From Paulinella micropora (lineage: Eukaryota; Cercozoa; Imbricatea; Euglyphida), in the NCBI GenBank assembly GCA_009731375.1, contig BJOX01000026.1, forward strand, positions 119,628 to 164,574: a DNA stretch of 44,947 nt, read 5' to 3'. Shown here one piece after another: positions 1 to 44,947 of the stretch; positions within the stretch are counted from its first letter, which is position 1; each line of letters starts with the position of its first letter. The notes beneath the pieces were generated by a model, which searched no databases, had not been told where the DNA came from, and was given only the letters and a program-made list of their open reading frames with translations. The position numbers and the translations under genes were made by a program.

Positions 1-70
1 TTCATGAGGCCACAACTATGGCTGATGTCAGCTTTTTTTCTCTCACAAGTTTTTTGTTTCGCTTCACTAG

Positions 71-6222
<6,152 letters not shown>

Positions 6223-6940
6223 AACTTGAAGTAATCTACATGCCGCTTAGACGACGTGACAGGCAACAAACAAACTAGATAGGGAATGAGGGGAGACTTG
6301 ACGCGGTGCTATAATTGTTTATTTGCACTGTGCAGGCGAATTCGATCCTCTGACTTAGGTGACTACTGTAAAATTTAAAGACACCATAGTGCCTTAAATT
6401 CTATATTGTATTTTACACTTAACTGTTTACCGGAGTGAAGGTTGTTAGGATTTAAGTTATACAAAGCTGTAGCATCCTTATTCATTAACTTCCCACATTA
6501 ATAGCGTTGACCCGAACCTTTTGTAGCAGATATGGTAACCGTTTGAAGGATATAGAAAATTTACACTGAAATTCCAGTAAGTTGAAATTTGGCAGTTTTC
6601 CCGTGACTGGGAACGTTATTCCCATAGAATTCAATGATTATGTTAATTCAGTTTTAGTCAAGTACTATTAATAATACTAATAATTTTATCCTAAGTTAGA
6701 CGGATGCAATCAATTGCCTTTTTGTCACTATCACCTAATTTCAGTCGTATTCAAGTTCTGGCCATCACTATTATCTTTCTTAAGTATTCAAGTAATATTT
6801 CATCTTATTTTCTGGAATGTCTGAACCAGCACCTAGTGTAGTTTCAATTCTGAGTAGTGACGTGTCACTTTTCCTTCCTTTCATCAAAGGGCAATGACTG
6901 ATTAAAGATTGTCTCTGCATTCAGAGTTGTCTCTTTATTA
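6223..6940. other. 3' flank of the beta-lactamase-like gene
   Basis: AT-rich, non-repetitive sequence after the stop codon. I see no ORF of note and no clear polyadenylation signal. Bases about 6330-6362 resemble the last exon near 5963-6000: GTGCAG, then GCGAA, then GATCCTCTGAC are shared, with the exon's GTTACCAG missing. The rest is unassigned. Confidence 0.5.
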
Positions 6941-6949
6941 ATATTAATA

Positions 6950-7210
6950 TTGTGACCGGACACTTGGCTTCACCGCAAAGAACTACACTAACCTCTATAT
7001 AAACCGGAAAGCATGAATTGCTTAAAGGTTATGAAGCCTAGATTGGCTCGGGGTTCAGTCAGCACAACAAGACAAAGACAGTGAGAGTGACTTTCTCAGT
7101 ACAATAGATCTATACCTGCCAATTTCACAAAACTGAGAACGGAACAGTCTTGCCCGGAGGAAAAGCCTCACCTAGCGAAAAGGTGAGTACAGAGATATCA
7201 GAGCAGAGTG
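6950..7210 (+). mobile_element. Possible LTR with adjacent primer-binding-like motif
   Basis: Starts TGTGACCGGACAC, carries a TATA-like box (CTATATAAA, 6995-7003) and is followed at 7196-7204 by TATCAGAGC. That 9-mer matches the core of the primer-binding site used by many Copia elements that prime on initiator tRNA-Met. No second LTR, gag or pol is present and neither terminus is proven, so this is a low-confidence call; it could be chance. Confidence 0.25.
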
Positions 7211-7397
7211 GCAGAGAGTCCACTCGGTTTAAAAGTTTGTTGCTCTGATTGAAAGTTGTCTACCATGACACTTATTTTTTGTCCTGTGAAGGAAACAAGT
7301 AATCTCCCTTTCTCTTTCTTTGCTCCCGGGGCATCCACCACGTCTTAGCCGAGCGCTCACTTGAACGTGTTGCCTTGGCCCTGCAGCGCTCAGCGGG

Positions 7398-7455
7398 TCA
7401 TATTGTAAGCGTATTTCAACCATATCTCATATTGTAAGCGTATTTCAACCATATC
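7398..7455. repeat. Perfect 29-bp tandem duplication
   Basis: The unit TCATATTGTAAGCG...CATATC occurs twice in direct succession (7398-7426 and 7427-7455) with no difference. The surrounding 7211-7500 is non-repetitive with no recognised gene. Confidence 0.9.
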
Positions 7456-7503
7456 AGCCTAGCCGAAGGTAGCACCGTCGGCCCGACCGGTCTTGCCCGG
7501 CCT

Positions 7504-7525
7504 GAATAGACAGATAGATAGACAG

Positions 7526-7593
<68 letters not shown>

Positions 7594-7607
7594 TAGATAA
7601 GATAGAT

Positions 7608-7678
<71 letters not shown>

Positions 7679-7763
7679 GATAAATAGATAGATATATATA
7701 TAGATAGATAGATAGACAGGTAGATAGATAGATAGATAGATAGATACATAGATAGATAGATAC

Positions 7764-7854
<91 letters not shown>

Positions 7855-7864
7855 CAAGATAGAT
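7504..7864. repeat. GATA microsatellite up to an assembly gap
   Basis: About 360 bp of (GATA)n with rare AAAT and ACAT variants, running directly into the N run 7865-8088. The open frames here are repeat translations. Confidence 0.95.
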
Positions 7865-8088
7865 NNNNNNNNNNNNNNNNNNNNNNNNNNNNNNNNNNNN
7901 NNNNNNNNNNNNNNNNNNNNNNNNNNNNNNNNNNNNNNNNNNNNNNNNNNNNNNNNNNNNNNNNNNNNNNNNNNNNNNNNNNNNNNNNNNNNNNNNNNNN
8001 NNNNNNNNNNNNNNNNNNNNNNNNNNNNNNNNNNNNNNNNNNNNNNNNNNNNNNNNNNNNNNNNNNNNNNNNNNNNNNNNNNNNNNNN

Positions 8089-8240
8089 GGGAGGATAAGG
8101 AAGAAGAGAAAGAAAAGGAAGCCGTTAGTCCAAGTGTTTTGAGCACCGTAAGCTTGCGCAAGCTACAATAATGATATTGTGTAAAGGCCTAAACCCCCGA
8201 AGGGACCTAGCCCGGGCTATGCAACACTGGACGGCTATGA
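8089..8240 (-). mobile_element. Retrotransposon 3' tail, second copy
   Basis: Closely matches about 8595-8752: both carry GGAAGCCG, TTAGTCCAAGTGTTTTGAGC, ACCGTAAGCTTGCGCAAGC, CCTAGCCCGGGCTATGC and GGACGGCTATGA. Because 8595-8752 lies just after the retroelement stop codon on the minus strand, this is read as another 3' tail of the same family. The intervening 8241-8594 is non-repetitive and shows no conserved domain to me. Confidence 0.6.
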
Positions 8241-8589
8241 CGGAATGCAGGATGAGAGATAAGGGGAGGATGAGAGGGAGGGCGGATTGGAGTTCTTCTT
8301 CAATGTCTTTCCATACGCTTGGTGTTGATGGCAAAATCAGGTGCTTTCTTCTTTCGATTGGTTCTTTCGGGGCACTTCTTGGACGAAATGAGAGTATGTC
8401 TCGGCGTCAACACTGTGGGTGGAATCCGGGTTGACAATGCCGGGTTGTGACTTATAGTCCGGATGGACGTGCACTTTTGGACTCTTCTTTTCGAGGAGGC
8501 TCGAAGGATCTTCGTAAGGGTGGACATGAGCAAAATCTTCTCCAAGGGGTTTGAAGAAAAAGGCAAAATGGAGAGTGGGGTCTTGAGGA

Positions 8590-8739
8590 GGACAAGGAAG
8601 AAGAGAAAGAAAAGGAAGCCGTTCAAGCCGTTAGTCCAAGTGTTTTGAGCACCGTAAGCTTGCGCAAGCTACAATGATGACATTGTATGAGGCCTAAACC
8701 CCCGCAGGGACCTAGCCCGGGCTATGCAACACTGGACGG
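8590..8739 (-). mobile_element. Retrotransposon 3' untranslated tail, first copy
   Basis: Follows the stop codon (8740-8742) of the minus-strand retroelement reading frame. It contains the palindrome CTTGCGCAAG and the CCCGGGCTAT block shared with the copy at 8089-8240. Confidence 0.6.
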
Positions 8740-9281
8740 CTATGATGGAATGCAGTCACCAATACGGACTAGAGGAAGATTAGTCCAATTTTTGACTGCA
8801 CAGGAGCGATAAATCGCAAAAGAGCAACGAGCTACGCAGGAGGATAGCTTGAAGCAAAGGGATTTGGATTGGGGATGGGAAAAACCCAAGGCGCGGAAAC
8901 ATCGATGAACAGAGAACGATACCATGCCGCGAGCCCCGCATTCGATTGGTCGAAGGTGGCAGGTCCATCCGTTGTCCTCGATTTGAGATTTGAGCTTGTT
9001 GTATCGGTTGGTCTTGTAGGCTCGTGCGTCAAGGATGTTTTCCTCGACCGGGCACGTTAGCTCGATCAGAATACATATCTTGGTAGACAGTGACCAGACA
9101 ACGATATCGGGGCGGAGGTCAGTGCAAATGTGGACAGGAAAGGCTTGCTCAGAACCGGTGTATTGGGTTTGGAGTTGCCAATCGTTTGCAGTGTCAAGCA
9201 GGGATGGTCGATGAAATGACTGTCTCTTAGGCTTCTGCTCGCCCTCTTTCACAAACATAGACTTTGATTCATTTTGGTCAG
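8740..9281 (-). pseudogene. Non-LTR retrotransposon ORF, C-terminal fragment with PD-(D/E)xK-like domain
   Basis: The minus-strand frame reads DLRPDIVVW, then ICILIELTCPVEENI, then YKTNRYNKLKSQIEDNGW, then CHLRPIECGARGMVSFSVHR, and ends at TGA 8740-8742. The order R-P-D-hhhW ... hhELT-P-E ... A-x-x-x-K-x-x-x-Y ... G-W ... P-I-E-h-G-x-R-G matches the conserved region after the reverse transcriptase in a group of invertebrate and fish retrotransposon proteins, thought to be a restriction-like nuclease fold. The 5' part, including the reverse transcriptase, is missing and replaced by GATA repeats at 9282-9385. The fragment is therefore a truncated copy. Confidence 0.7.
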
Positions 9282-9309
9282 ATAGATAGATACATAGATA
9301 GATAGATAC

Positions 9310-9385
<76 letters not shown>
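9282..9385. repeat. GATA microsatellite truncating the retroelement
   Basis: (GATA)n with ACAT variants, abutting the retroelement frame after TTTTGGTCA. Sequence 9386-9460 is non-repetitive and unassigned. Confidence 0.95.
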
Positions 9386-9464
9386 GATACCGGGAAAGCT
9401 TCACTCACTGGATCATATTGTCCGCGTCCTGCGCCACGTAACCCAGATCGCCCTAGCAGAGAAA

Positions 9465-10155
<691 letters not shown>

Positions 10156-10164
10156 AATAATAAT

Positions 10165-10571
10165 ACTATATCTGAGGCGTACTGATGCAGCTAATGGCAT
10201 ATCCTCAACGGACATAAGCCTCCAATACCCTTGTTCGAGGTCCTCCACCCCCCCGTGTCAGTCTCTCGCCTGATGATCGGGGCCACCGATGGAGCTCCTG
10301 AGGGCAAGACTGCACTAAGCCGAGGTTATTCCGCAGTCCCAGCAACCTCTTGCAAGACGTCACCGAATGTGCAAGTGCATACACCAAGCGCGGTTGCTAG
10401 AGCTGCCTCGAAACCCCACCCATAACAATCTGGTGTCTGCTGGGTCCTGGGCTATCAACCAGCATATGCGGAGTTTAAGATCTTTTACGCGCGCAACGAC
10501 CCTCCTCCCCAGCATCTACCACCAAAGGGTTATGAGTTGGCGTCACAGTTTAACGCCTTGAGGCCATTGGG

Positions 10572-10640
<69 letters not shown>
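10165..10640 (+). mobile_element. Unclassified dispersed repeat ending in (AAT)n
   Basis: About 410 bp of GC-balanced, non-repetitive sequence with no long ORF, ending GAGGCCATTGGGCTG and then directly (AAT)n at 10574-10640. A unique body running into a simple triplet tail is the usual look of a truncated non-LTR retrotransposon or SINE 3' end. I see no second copy in the window, so the call is tentative. Confidence 0.4.
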
Positions 10641-10641
<1 letters not shown>

Positions 10642-10676
10642 TCGGCAGTAGGTACCCACCCCGGCGAAAAAGTGGG

Positions 10677-10677
10677 C

Positions 10678-10766
<89 letters not shown>

Positions 10767-10819
10767 TAGACAGATAGATAGATAGAGAGAGAGAGAGATA
10801 GATAGATAGATAGATAGAT

Positions 10820-10885
<66 letters not shown>

Positions 10886-10914
10886 TAGATATAGATATAG
10901 ATGTAGATATAGAT

Positions 10915-10958
<44 letters not shown>
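10677..10958. repeat. GATA/GA microsatellite
   Basis: (GATA)n interrupted by (GA)n at 10735-10762 and 10786-10798 and by GATATA variants at 10882-10920. Confidence 0.95.
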
Positions 10959-10994
10959 TGGGGACCTTTTGAGAACATGGTTGAAGGAAAAAGG

Positions 10995-10997
<3 letters not shown>

Positions 10998-11038
<41 letters not shown>

Positions 11039-11084
11039 AAAAAGGAATCATCCGCAAACTCACAGTTGACTATAACTTTCACGG

Positions 11085-11132
<48 letters not shown>

Positions 11133-11136
11133 GTGA

Positions 11137-11205
<69 letters not shown>

Positions 11206-11260
11206 AGTATAAGCATAATTATATGTATATGTATAAGTATATGTATAAGTATATGTATAA

Positions 11261-11300
<40 letters not shown>

Positions 11301-11320
11301 GTACATGTACATGCATATGT
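10998..11320. repeat. TA and TATATG microsatellites
   Basis: (TA)n 10998-11036, a short unique stretch, then a regular 6-bp TATATG array at 11086-11300 with occasional TATAAG variants. Confidence 0.95.
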
Positions 11321-11592
11321 ATATTATTTCTGTCTTTCTTTCACTATTCACGGAAATTTTGGATCCGACAAATTACAGCCAAATCAAAGGGATAACCCGA
11401 TAAACTTTTCCCTGTTCACGGAATTTCAGCTGGGGGTGCGTAAATTTAAATATTATCGGTCACCTCCGCAAAATGTGGTAAGGTTACCAATAAAACTACA
11501 TACGCGGCGCGCCAAATTTGACGCATTTTGCGGGCTGCTCGCCGGCCCGGCTCGCCCGCAAAAACACGTGAAATTTGTGGCTAGCCGCAAAA
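11321..11592. other. Unclassified AT/GC-alternating segment with repeated CCGCAAAA motif
   Basis: Non-repetitive segment ending at the gap at 11593. CCGCAAAA occurs at about 11466 and 11585, CCGCAAAAA at about 11558 and its reverse TTTTGCGG at about 11525. TTCACGGAA occurs twice (11347, 11416). Such inverted short motifs are common in non-autonomous DNA transposons, but the far end is lost in the gap and no terminal repeat can be shown. Confidence 0.3.
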
Positions 11593-11678
11593 NNNNNNNN
11601 NNNNNNNNNNNNNNNNNNNNNNNNNNNNNNNNNNNNNNNNNNNNNNNNNNNNNNNNNNNNNNNNNNNNNNNNNNNNNN

Positions 11679-11718
<40 letters not shown>

Positions 11719-11828
11719 GAGGAGAGGAGAGGAGAGGAGAGGAGGGGAGGGGAGGGGAGGGGAGGGGAGGGGAGAGGAGAGGAGAGGAGAGAGGAGAGGA
11801 GAGGAGAGAGGAGAGGAGAGGAGAGGAG

Positions 11829-11882
<54 letters not shown>

Positions 11883-11898
11883 GAGGGAGGAAGGGAGA
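11679..11898. repeat. GA-rich microsatellite with GGAGA variants
   Basis: (GA)n flanking GGAGA/GGGGA pentamer runs (11710-11840), directly after the gap. Sequence 11899-12060 is AT-rich with (AATA)-like repeats and no gene. Confidence 0.95.
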
Positions 11899-12077
11899 GG
11901 CATAACTTCTTGGAACCATTGATGGTCTCTCGAAACACACATCAACGTTACTAATAATATGATAAAGGAAAACAAGGAATAGATAATAATATAATAATGA
12001 TAATAAACGAAAACAAAGAATAGATAATAATGTAATAATATATGTTTTAGACCTCTTCAGGTAGAGGAGAAAATAGT

Positions 12078-12078
12078 G

Positions 12079-12137
<59 letters not shown>

Positions 12138-12188
12138 GTAGATAGATAGATAGATAGATAGATAGATGGATGGATAGAGAGATGGATG

Positions 12189-12230
<42 letters not shown>

Positions 12231-12231
12231 C

Positions 12232-12266
<35 letters not shown>

Positions 12267-12284
12267 GAGATAGATAGATAGAGC

Positions 12285-12346
<62 letters not shown>
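12078..12346. repeat. GATA microsatellite left of dispersed repeat A
   Basis: (GATA)n with GATG variants at 12166-12190. A second GATA tract lies on the right at 12653-12723, followed by an A/AAAG-rich tract (12750-12898). Confidence 0.95.
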
Positions 12347-12347
<1 letters not shown>

Positions 12348-12650
12348 GAAATATCGACTAATGTCAGAAAAAAGGAGCTTCTGATTTCGTCAACCAGGAA
12401 GTCTGTGGGTAAAGTATTAACCCGATGCCCAGCTAAGCCGTGATGTTTGCACGGAAGGGACTGATACAGGCGATACCAAAGCTCCCTAGTACCAGGCGGG
12501 GCCAGGGCTCGTTCCATAAAGCGCCCCTTGCAGAACGAGCTCCCACCTCCATTACAGAGGGCCCAGTAAGCAGATGGAGTTTCGAGACTGTTCGACAGTC
12601 TAGTATAAACCGACAGAGCACTGTGGGTTTTATTCCGGGCTCAACAAGCG

Positions 12651-12655
<5 letters not shown>
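12345..12655 (+). repeat. Dispersed repeat, copy A (about 300 bp)
   Basis: This segment is nearly identical to the reverse complement of 18655-18957. Shared blocks include GACTAATGTCAGAAAAAAGG, CCGTGATGTTTGCACGGAAG, GGCGGGGCCAGGGCTCGTTC and CACTGTGGGTTTTATTCCGG. Both copies are bordered on both sides, or nearly so, by (GATA)n. A short minus-strand frame ([20 protein letters not shown]) is shared, but it matches nothing I know. Confidence 0.85.
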
Positions 12656-12725
<70 letters not shown>

Positions 12726-12845
12726 GCGGGAAGGCTAAGCAGATGTACAAAGAAAAGAAAAGAAAAAGAAAAGAAAAGAAACATTAAAGAAAATAAAAGC
12801 AAAAGGAAAGAAAAAGAAAGAAAGAAAGAAATAAAAAAAGAAAAA

Positions 12846-12881
<36 letters not shown>

Positions 12882-12904
12882 AAAAAAGAAAGAAAGAAAC
12901 ATAC

Positions 12905-15055
12905 GTGGTTTGCGATACGCGTAATGGTATATATGTATGAGATAAGGATAAGTGTGATGGTATATATGTATGAGATAAAAGTGTGATGGCATATGTGTAT
13001 GAGATAAGGATAAGTGGGATGGTATATATGTATGAGATAAGGATAAGTGTGATGGTGTATATGTATGAGATAAATAAGTGTGATGGTGTATACGTATGAG
13101 ATAAGGATAAGAGTGATGGTATATATGTATGAGATAAGGATAAGTGTGATGGTGTATATGTATGAGATAAGGATAAGTGTGATGGTGTATATGTATGAGA
13201 TAAGGATAAGTGTGATGGTATACACGTATGAGATAAGGATAAGTGTGATGGTATATATGTATGAGATAAAAGAGTGATGGTATGTATGAGGCAGGGATAA
13301 GTGTGATGGTATATATGTATGAGATAAGTATAAGTGTCATGGTATATATGTATGAGATAAAAGTGTGATGGTATATATGTATGAGATAAGGATAAGTGTC
13401 ATGGTATATATGTATGAGATAAAAATGTGATGGTATATCTGTATGAGATAAGGATAAGTATGATGGTACATATGTATGAGATAAAAGTGTGATGGTATAT
13501 ATGTATGAGATAAGGATAAGTATGATGGTGTATATGTATGAGATAAGGATAAGTGTGATGGTGTACATGTATGAGATAAGGATAAGTGTGATGGTATATA
13601 TGTATGAGATAAACGAGTGATGGTATATATGTATGAGATAAGGATAAGTGTGATGGTGTACATGTATGAGATAAGGATAAGTGTGATGGTATATATGTAT
13701 GAGATAAACGAGTGATGGTATATATGTATGAGATAAGGATAAGTGTGATGGTGTATATGTATGAGATAAGGATAAGTGTGATGGTATATATGTATGAGAT
13801 AAACGAGTGATGGTATATATGTATGAGATAAGGATAAGTGTGATGGTGTATATGTATGAGATAAGGATAAGTGTGATGGTATATATGTATGAGATAAACG
13901 AGTGATGGTATATATGTATGAGATAAGGATAAGTGTGATGGTGTATATGTATGAGATAAGGATAAGTGTGATGGTATATATGTATGAGATAAACGAGTGA
14001 TGGTATATATGTATGAGATAAGGATAAGTGTGATGGTGTATATGTATGAGGCAAGGATAAGTGTGATGGTATATATGTATGAGATAAGGATAAGTGTGAT
14101 GGTATATATGTATGAGATAAAAGTGTGATGGTATATATGTATGAGATAAGGATAAGTGTGATGGTATATATGTATGAGATAAAAGTGATGGTATATCTGT
14201 ATGAGATAAGGATAAGTGTGATGGTATATATGTATGAGATAAAAGTGTGATGGTATATATGTATGAGATAAGGATAAGTATATGTATGAGATAAGGATAA
14301 GTGTGATGGTATATATGTATGAGATAAAAGTGTGATGGTATATCTGTATGAGATAAGGATAAGTGTGATGGTATATATGTATGAGATAAAAGTGTGATGG
14401 TATATATGTATGAGATAAGGATAAGTATGATGGTGTATATGTATGAGATAAGGATAAGTGTGATGGTGTATATGTATGAGATAAGGATAAGTGTGATGGT
14501 GTATATGTATGAGATAAAGATAAGTGTGATGGTGTATATGTATGAGATAAGGATAAGCGTGATGGTGTACATGTATGAGATAAGGATAAGTGTGATGGTA
14601 TATGTGTATGAGATAAGGATAAGTGTGATGGTATATATGCATGAGACAAAAGTGTGATGGTATATATGTATGAGATAAGGATAAGTGTGATGGAGTATAT
14701 GTATGAGATAAGGATAAGTGTGATGGTATACATGTATGAGATAAGGATAAGTGTGATGGTATACATATATGAGATAAGGATAAGTGTGATGGTGTATATG
14801 TATGATAATAAGTGTGATGGTATACATATGTGAGATAAGGATAAGTGTGATGGTATATATTCTGAGATAAAAGTGAGATGGTATATATGTATGAGATAAG
14901 GATAAGTGTGATGGTATACATGTATGAGATAAGGATAAGTGTGATGGTATATATGTATGAGATAAGGATAAGTGTGATGGTACATATGTATGAGATAAGG
15001 ATAAGTGTGATGGTATATATGTATGAGATAAAAGTGTGATGGTATATATGTATGA
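12905..15055. repeat. 33-bp satellite with 95-bp higher-order unit
   Basis: About 2.15 kb of tandem units of the form GTGTGATGGTATATATGTAT followed by GAGATAAGGATAA (33 bp), with a shorter variant ending GAGATAAAA. At 13611-14000 the variant junction AAACGAGTGA recurs at 13611, 13706, 13801, 13896 and 13991, an exact 95-bp period made of two long units and one short unit. Units differ by single changes (TATATG/TGTATG, GTACATG). All frames are open for long stretches because the unit lacks stops on the minus strand; I do not regard these as genes. Confidence 0.95.
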
Positions 15056-15059
15056 GTCA

Positions 15060-16405
15060 AGGCTGAGCAAATGACCGTGGTCTGCGGTGTAATTGTATGC
15101 ATGTATATGAGCGAAATGACCGTGGTTTGCGGTGTAATTGCATACATGTATACGTAGCAAAATGACTGTGGTTTGCGGTGTAATTGTATACATGTAGCAA
15201 AATGACCGTGGTTGCGGTGTAATTGTATACATGTATGAGCTAAATGACCGTGATTTACAGTGTGAATTGTATACATGTAGCAAAGTGACCGTGGTTTGCG
15301 GTGTGATTGTAGACATGTAGCAAAATGACCGTGGTTTGCGGTGTAATTGTAGATATGTAGAAAAAAAATGATCGTGGTTTGCGGTGTGATTGTATACATG
15401 CAGCAAAGTGACCGTGGTCTGCGGTGTAATTGTCTACATGTATATGAGCAAAATGACCGTGGTCTGCGGTGTAATTGTATACGTGTATGAGCAAAGTGAC
15501 CGTGGTCTGCGGTGTAATTGTCTACATGTATATGAGCAAAATGACCGTGGTTTGCGGTGTAATTGTATACATGTAGCAAAATGATCGTGGTTTGCGGTGT
15601 AATTGTAGACATGTAGCAAAATGACCGTGGTTTGCGGTGTAACTGAAAATGTGGCAAAATGATCGTGGTTTGCGATGTGATTGTATACATGTAGCAAAAT
15701 GACCGTGGTTTGCGGTGTAACTGTATGCATGCAGCAAAATGATCGTGGTTTGCGGTGTGATTGTATACATGCAGCAAAATGATCGTGGTTTGCGGTGTAA
15801 TTGTATACATGTAGCAAAATGACCGTGGATTGCGGTGTAATTGTCTACATGTATATGAGCAAAATGACCGTGGTTTGCGGTGTAATTGCATACATGTATA
15901 TGCAGCACAATGACCGTGGTCTGCGGTGTAATTGTATGCATGTAGCAAAATGATCGTGGTTTGCGGTGTAATTGTATACATGTAGCAAAGTGACCGTGGT
16001 TTGCGGTGTAATTGTAGACATGTACCAAAATGACCGTGGTTTGCGGTGTAATTGCATACATGTAGCAAAGTGACCGTGGTTTGCGGTGTAATCGTAGACA
16101 TGTAGCAAAATGACCGTGGTATGCGGTGTGATTGTATACATGTAGCAAAATGACCGTGGTTTGCGGTGTAATTGTATACATGTATATGAGCAAAATGACC
16201 GTGGTTTGCGGTGTAATTGCATACATGTATATGCAGCAAAATGACCGTGGTTTGCGGTGTAATTGTATACGTGTAGCAAAATGATCGTGGTTTGCGGTGT
16301 AATTGTATACATGTAGCAAAATGACCGTGGTTTGCGGTGTGATTGTATACATGTAGCAAAATGACCGTGGTTTGCGGTGTAATTGTAGACATGTAGCAAA
16401 GTGAC

Positions 16406-16420
<15 letters not shown>
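15060..16420 (-). repeat. 40-bp satellite, apparently derived from the edge of a CLC exon
   Basis: About 33 units of GCAAAATGACCGTGGTTTGC followed by GGTGTAATTGTATACATGTA, with TATGAG insertions in some. Read on the minus strand, each unit contains ACCGCAAACCACGGTCATTT, which is also how the exon starting at 16468 continues (GGCGACACCGCAAACCACG, then GTCAC). The satellite is therefore a repeated copy of the donor side of that exon plus intron sequence. Its junction with the 33-bp satellite is at about 15050-15065. Confidence 0.9.
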
Positions 16421-44650
<28,230 letters not shown>

Positions 44651-44652
44651 CT

Positions 44653-44947
<295 letters not shown>

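Overview
This is eukaryotic nuclear DNA: protein-coding exons with GT-AG introns and conserved phases, tRNA-derived SINE sequence, pieces of retrotransposons, and an internal TTAGGG-type telomeric block. The species cannot be fixed. Most of the window is microsatellite (TATG/CATA, GATA/TATC, TCTG, TA, GA, AAT, TAG, CAA, AATC, CAGC) and 14 stretches are N: 5033-5219, 7865-8088, 11593-11678, 16684-16767, 19837-20585, 24588-24651, 30929-30938, 31404-31413, 31997-32312, 32635-32733, 33194-33203, 38376-39142, 39640-39649, 44036-44045. Nearly all long open frames are translations of simple repeats (YLSI, MYVC, THTYI and similar) and are not genes.

Region 1 (1-6222, + strand) is the 3' part of a serine beta-lactamase-like hydrolase gene. 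Five exons (71-175, 2498-2969, 3285-3646, 4441-4549, 5804-6222) join in frame into 488 residues carrying SxxK, YxN and K-S-G motifs plus a basic, internally repeated tail.

Region 2 (about 6223-12660) holds no host exon that I recognise. It contains an LTR-like segment, the 3' end of a non-LTR retrotransposon with its 3' tail present twice, an unclassified repeat with an (AAT)n tail, and GATA arrays.

Region 3 (12900-44650, - strand) is a CLC-family chloride channel/transporter gene that I assembled by eye. At least seventeen tiny exons (35-109 nt) run in correct order and phase from 44650 down to 16406. They encode the membrane domain from about helix K/L to helix R and two CBS domains; the N-terminal half lies beyond 44947. 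One exon of CBS2 is missing and probably sits in the 19837-20585 gap. A possible extra in-phase exon lies at 24443-24502.

The striking observation is what fills the CLC introns. Each intron contains degenerate tandem copies of the edge of a neighbouring exon, spaced by microsatellite. Copies upstream of an exon keep its acceptor-side end, copies downstream keep its donor-side end, always in the parent's orientation, and the breakpoints are largely constant within each array. The 40-bp satellite at 15060-16420 appears to be the extreme product of this process at the last recognised exon. Next to it is a separate 33-bp satellite with a 95-bp higher-order period. An exon resembling Patched/NPC1/RND proteins sits in one CLC intron and has its own edge copy.
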